A DNA stretch of 7,343 bases, taken from Pseudomonadota bacterium. GTDB lineage: Bacteria; Desulfobacterota; Syntrophia; Syntrophales; JADFWA01. Under the pieces are notes generated by a model, which had not been told where the DNA came from, ran no database searches, and saw only the letters and a list, made by a program, of their open reading frames with translations. The stretch covers positions 1 through 7,343 of the forward strand of contig JAUWQS010000073.1 of assembly GCA_030610915.1 (NCBI GenBank), in the 5' to 3' direction. The translations under genes and the position numbers were made by a program. Of the stretch, positions 6,159 through 7,343 are shown piece after piece. Position 1 is the stretch's first letter, and each line of letters opens with the position of its first letter.

Positions 6159-6382
6159 GTATCAGCTCAATGAATAGCGGAAGGCATATGGCAGAAGCAT
6201 GTAGCGGAAGGCTTCAGCCTTCCATGTGCTTCAGTCATACTGTGTTACGTGAATATGGAGACCTGAAGGTCTCCGCTACAGGGGCCGTGCAAAGCTCAAA
6301 GGCGTAACCTCTACGCCCAAACCCCGCTTCCGGAAGATGGAGGTGGCTGCGTGTCTGGATTTGCCCCTATTTATTGAACTGA
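6159..6382. repeat. Repeat element with inverted ends, upstream of the HNH gene
   Basis: The left end GTATCAGCTCAATGAATAG (6159-6177) is the inverse of the right end CTATTTATTGAACTGAAC (6367-6384) with a few mismatches. It is the inverse of 203-221 at 18 of 19 positions. The block fills the gap between the HNH gene and the PilZ gene, contains no ORF of note, and includes the hairpin pair at 6200-6280. It probably also has to hold or transmit the HNH-patatin promoter; none could be assigned. Confidence 0.5.
6200..6280. repeat. Paired hairpin repeat (TGTAGCGGA family) with covarying stems
   Basis: The outer ends TGTAGCGGA (6200-6208) and TCCGCTACA (6272-6280) are perfectly inverted. Each half also forms its own hairpin: GGAAGGC-TTCA-GCCTTCC at 6206-6223 and GGAGACC-TGAA-GGTCTCC at 6257-6274. 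Aligned as inverted copies, the two hairpins differ at three stem pairs, and every change is matched by its partner. This resembles REP-like repeats seen in many environmental genomes. Confidence 0.7.
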
Positions 6383-6385
6383 ACC

Positions 6386-7165
6386 CTATTTTTTTGTTTC
6401 CCTTAACAGTTCCCTCTGTTTTTTAAAGATATATTTGATAATCTTTTCTCTGACATCCTCGGCTATGTCAATAAATGTTACAGAGATGTTATATTTGCCC
6501 ACGGTGTCCGTTTCCTTTACCGACCTAACCTTTCCCAGTAGATTTAGATGCGTTTTACAGACAAGGTGAAGGGGAACGCGCAGGGCCATTATATCTCCCA
6601 CCTCAAACTCCTGCTCAGTGTTGAATCTCATGCCTGATCCACTGATATTGACATACTCATAGTCAGTTGATCTGTATTTTCTCCCATTTTTCCATTCCAG
6701 TATGTCCAGTATTCGATCCAGTTTAAGATTTGTCTGGTATAAGAGTTCGTAGAGTAAAGTATTGTTAACCTCCTCGGGCTCAGGTGAATTATATAGGTTT
6801 CCAAATATCTCTGCAAAGACAACCCCCGGAGTGCTTTGGTGTTTTTCATAATTATCTCTGGAGATTTTTTTATAGTCGATCTTCAGAATATCGTCCACTC
6901 TGACATCTGATCTGGATTTTACTTTTTTGATTCTGATTTCAGGAAAATCTTTTGTATCTCTAACGCTAAACAGGATTGCCTCTTTTGATACGAATACGAA
7001 TATATCGGCGCCCACGGGAAGTGTCATATTTTTGTCGGTTGTTTCCAGGTTGATGACTATCGCATCGCCGGAGATTTTCGTTACACAGCCGCTGGTTTTT
7101 AGGATCTTTTTCCCATTTGAGAAAGAGACATCCAATATGCTTCCTGTTGAAATTTCATCATTCAT
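6386..7165 (-). CDS. YcgR-like PilZ-domain protein (predicted c-di-GMP receptor)
   Basis: This 259-residue cytoplasmic protein has an N-terminal beta-rich domain of the YcgR/PilZN type (about 5-80, including LPVGADIFVFV), then RSDVR at 85-89 as RxxxR. After a helical insert (about 134-157, YELLYQTNLKLDRILDILEW) comes a PilZ core with NISGSG at 173-178, the (D/N)xSxxG motif. The ending, FIDIAEDVREKIIKYIFKKQRELLR, is the usual PilZ terminal helix. Proteins of this type bind c-di-GMP and control motility, secretion or biofilm functions through protein contacts; no flagellar gene is in the window to specify the target. The frame is open to ATG 7192, but those codons come from a repeat. ATG 7165 with AAAGG 9 nt upstream is preferred. 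The gene lies upstream of, and codirectional with, the HNH-patatin pair, but 240 bp of repeat DNA separates them. Confidence 0.85.
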   Translation of the reverse strand: MNDEISTGSILDVSFSNGKKILKTSGCVTKISGDAIVINLETTDKNMTLPVGADIFVFVSKEAILFSVRDTKDFPEIRIKKVKSRSDVRVDDILKIDYKKISRDNYEKHQSTPGVVFAEIFGNLYNSPEPEEVNNTLLYELLYQTNLKLDRILDILEWKNGRKYRSTDYEYVNISGSGMRFNTEQEFEVGDIMALRVPLHLVCKTHLNLLGKVRSVKETDTVGKYNISVTFIDIAEDVREKIIKYIFKKQRELLRETKK

Positions 7166-7185
7166 AGCTTCATGCCTTTTGTAAC

Positions 7186-7218
7186 CGTTCACCGCAGAGC
7201 TCGCAGAGAGCGCAGAGA
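7186..7218. repeat. CGCAGAG-rich dispersed repeat upstream of the PilZ gene
   Basis: After CCGTTCAC the sequence repeats CGCAGAG three times with short spacers (7193-7217). I recall similar CACCGCAGAG...CGCAGAG repeats as common in deltaproteobacterial and environmental genomes. It lies just upstream of the PilZ gene, so any promoter is within or beyond it. Confidence 0.5.
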
Positions 7219-7278
7219 AACTATTCTTGTAAGCCAGGAGTTAGAGTCGTTTCGTAACTTCTCAATAAATGAGGGCAG

Positions 7279-7296
7279 GGGAGGTTTTAACCTCCC
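7279..7296. repeat. Small hairpin GGGAGG...CCTCCC
   Basis: GGGAGGTT at 7279-7286 pairs with AACCTCCC at 7289-7296 around a very short loop. No T tract follows on either strand, so it is more likely part of a dispersed repeat than a terminator. CTCAATAAAT at 7261-7270 just before it recalls the repeat ends at 199-221 and 6159-6177. Confidence 0.4.
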
Positions 7297-7304
7297 GATA
7301 TGGG

Positions 7305-7343
7305 CGCCCTTCGACAAGCTCAGGGTACGTCGTACCCTGAGCT
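7305..7343. repeat. Palindromic repeat CCCTTCGACAAGCTCAGGG, truncated by the window end
   Basis: AGCTCAGGGTACG (7317-7329) and CGTACCCTGAGCT (7331-7343) are perfect inverted arms around a single central T. The left flank CGCCCTTCGACA would be expected to find its complement just outside the window. CTTCGACAAGCTCAGG is, as I recall, a very widespread dispersed repeat in environmental bacteria. Confidence 0.7.

Noticed and set aside
7193..7217. CRISPR-like array from repeated CGCAGAG
   Set aside because: The unit is 7 bp with spacers of only 2-3 bp. There are three copies and no cas gene.

Overview
The window looks like a chromosomal segment of a Gram-negative, probably Desulfobacterota (deltaproteobacterial) organism. 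This is an inference from three things: a lipB-lipA pair, two PilZ-domain proteins of kinds I associate with that group, and intergenic DNA packed with short palindromic repeats. There is no rRNA, tRNA, CRISPR array, phage gene or transposase.

Layout: (1) Positions 1-291 hold repeat-derived DNA with no credible gene. (2) A 709-codon minus-strand gene (292-2421) encodes two PilZ-like domains followed by a GNAT/N-acyltransferase-like region. (3) A divergent intergenic region (2422-2857) contains a 12-bp palindrome and a repeat-like block. (4) The plus-strand lipB-lipA operon (2858-4574) encodes octanoyl transferase and lipoyl synthase and overlaps by 59 bp. (5) A MITE-like element with 22-bp terminal inverted repeats (about 4457-4698) sits on the 3' end of lipA and supplies the last ~38 codons and the stop. 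(6) A minus-strand, ATGA-overlapping pair follows: a YajD-like HNH nuclease (5647-6144) and, downstream of it, an RssA-type patatin phospholipase (4712-5650). (7) A 224-bp intergenic block (6159-6382) is bounded by inverted repeats and contains two hairpins whose stems covary. (8) A minus-strand YcgR-like PilZ protein occupies 6386-7165 (7192 for the longest ORF). (9) Repeat DNA at 7166-7343 ends in a perfect palindrome cut by the window edge.

Functionally, LipB and LipA together make protein-bound lipoate for the glycine cleavage system and 2-oxoacid dehydrogenases. The two PilZ proteins point to c-di-GMP signalling, and the larger one may couple it to an acyl-transfer reaction. The HNH-patatin pair is probably translationally coupled but both members resemble housekeeping families. 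I see no convincing new defence or mobile system. The most unusual points are the element-derived LipA tail, the PilZ-PilZ-acyltransferase architecture with complementary defects in its two c-di-GMP motifs, and the covarying repeat hairpins.
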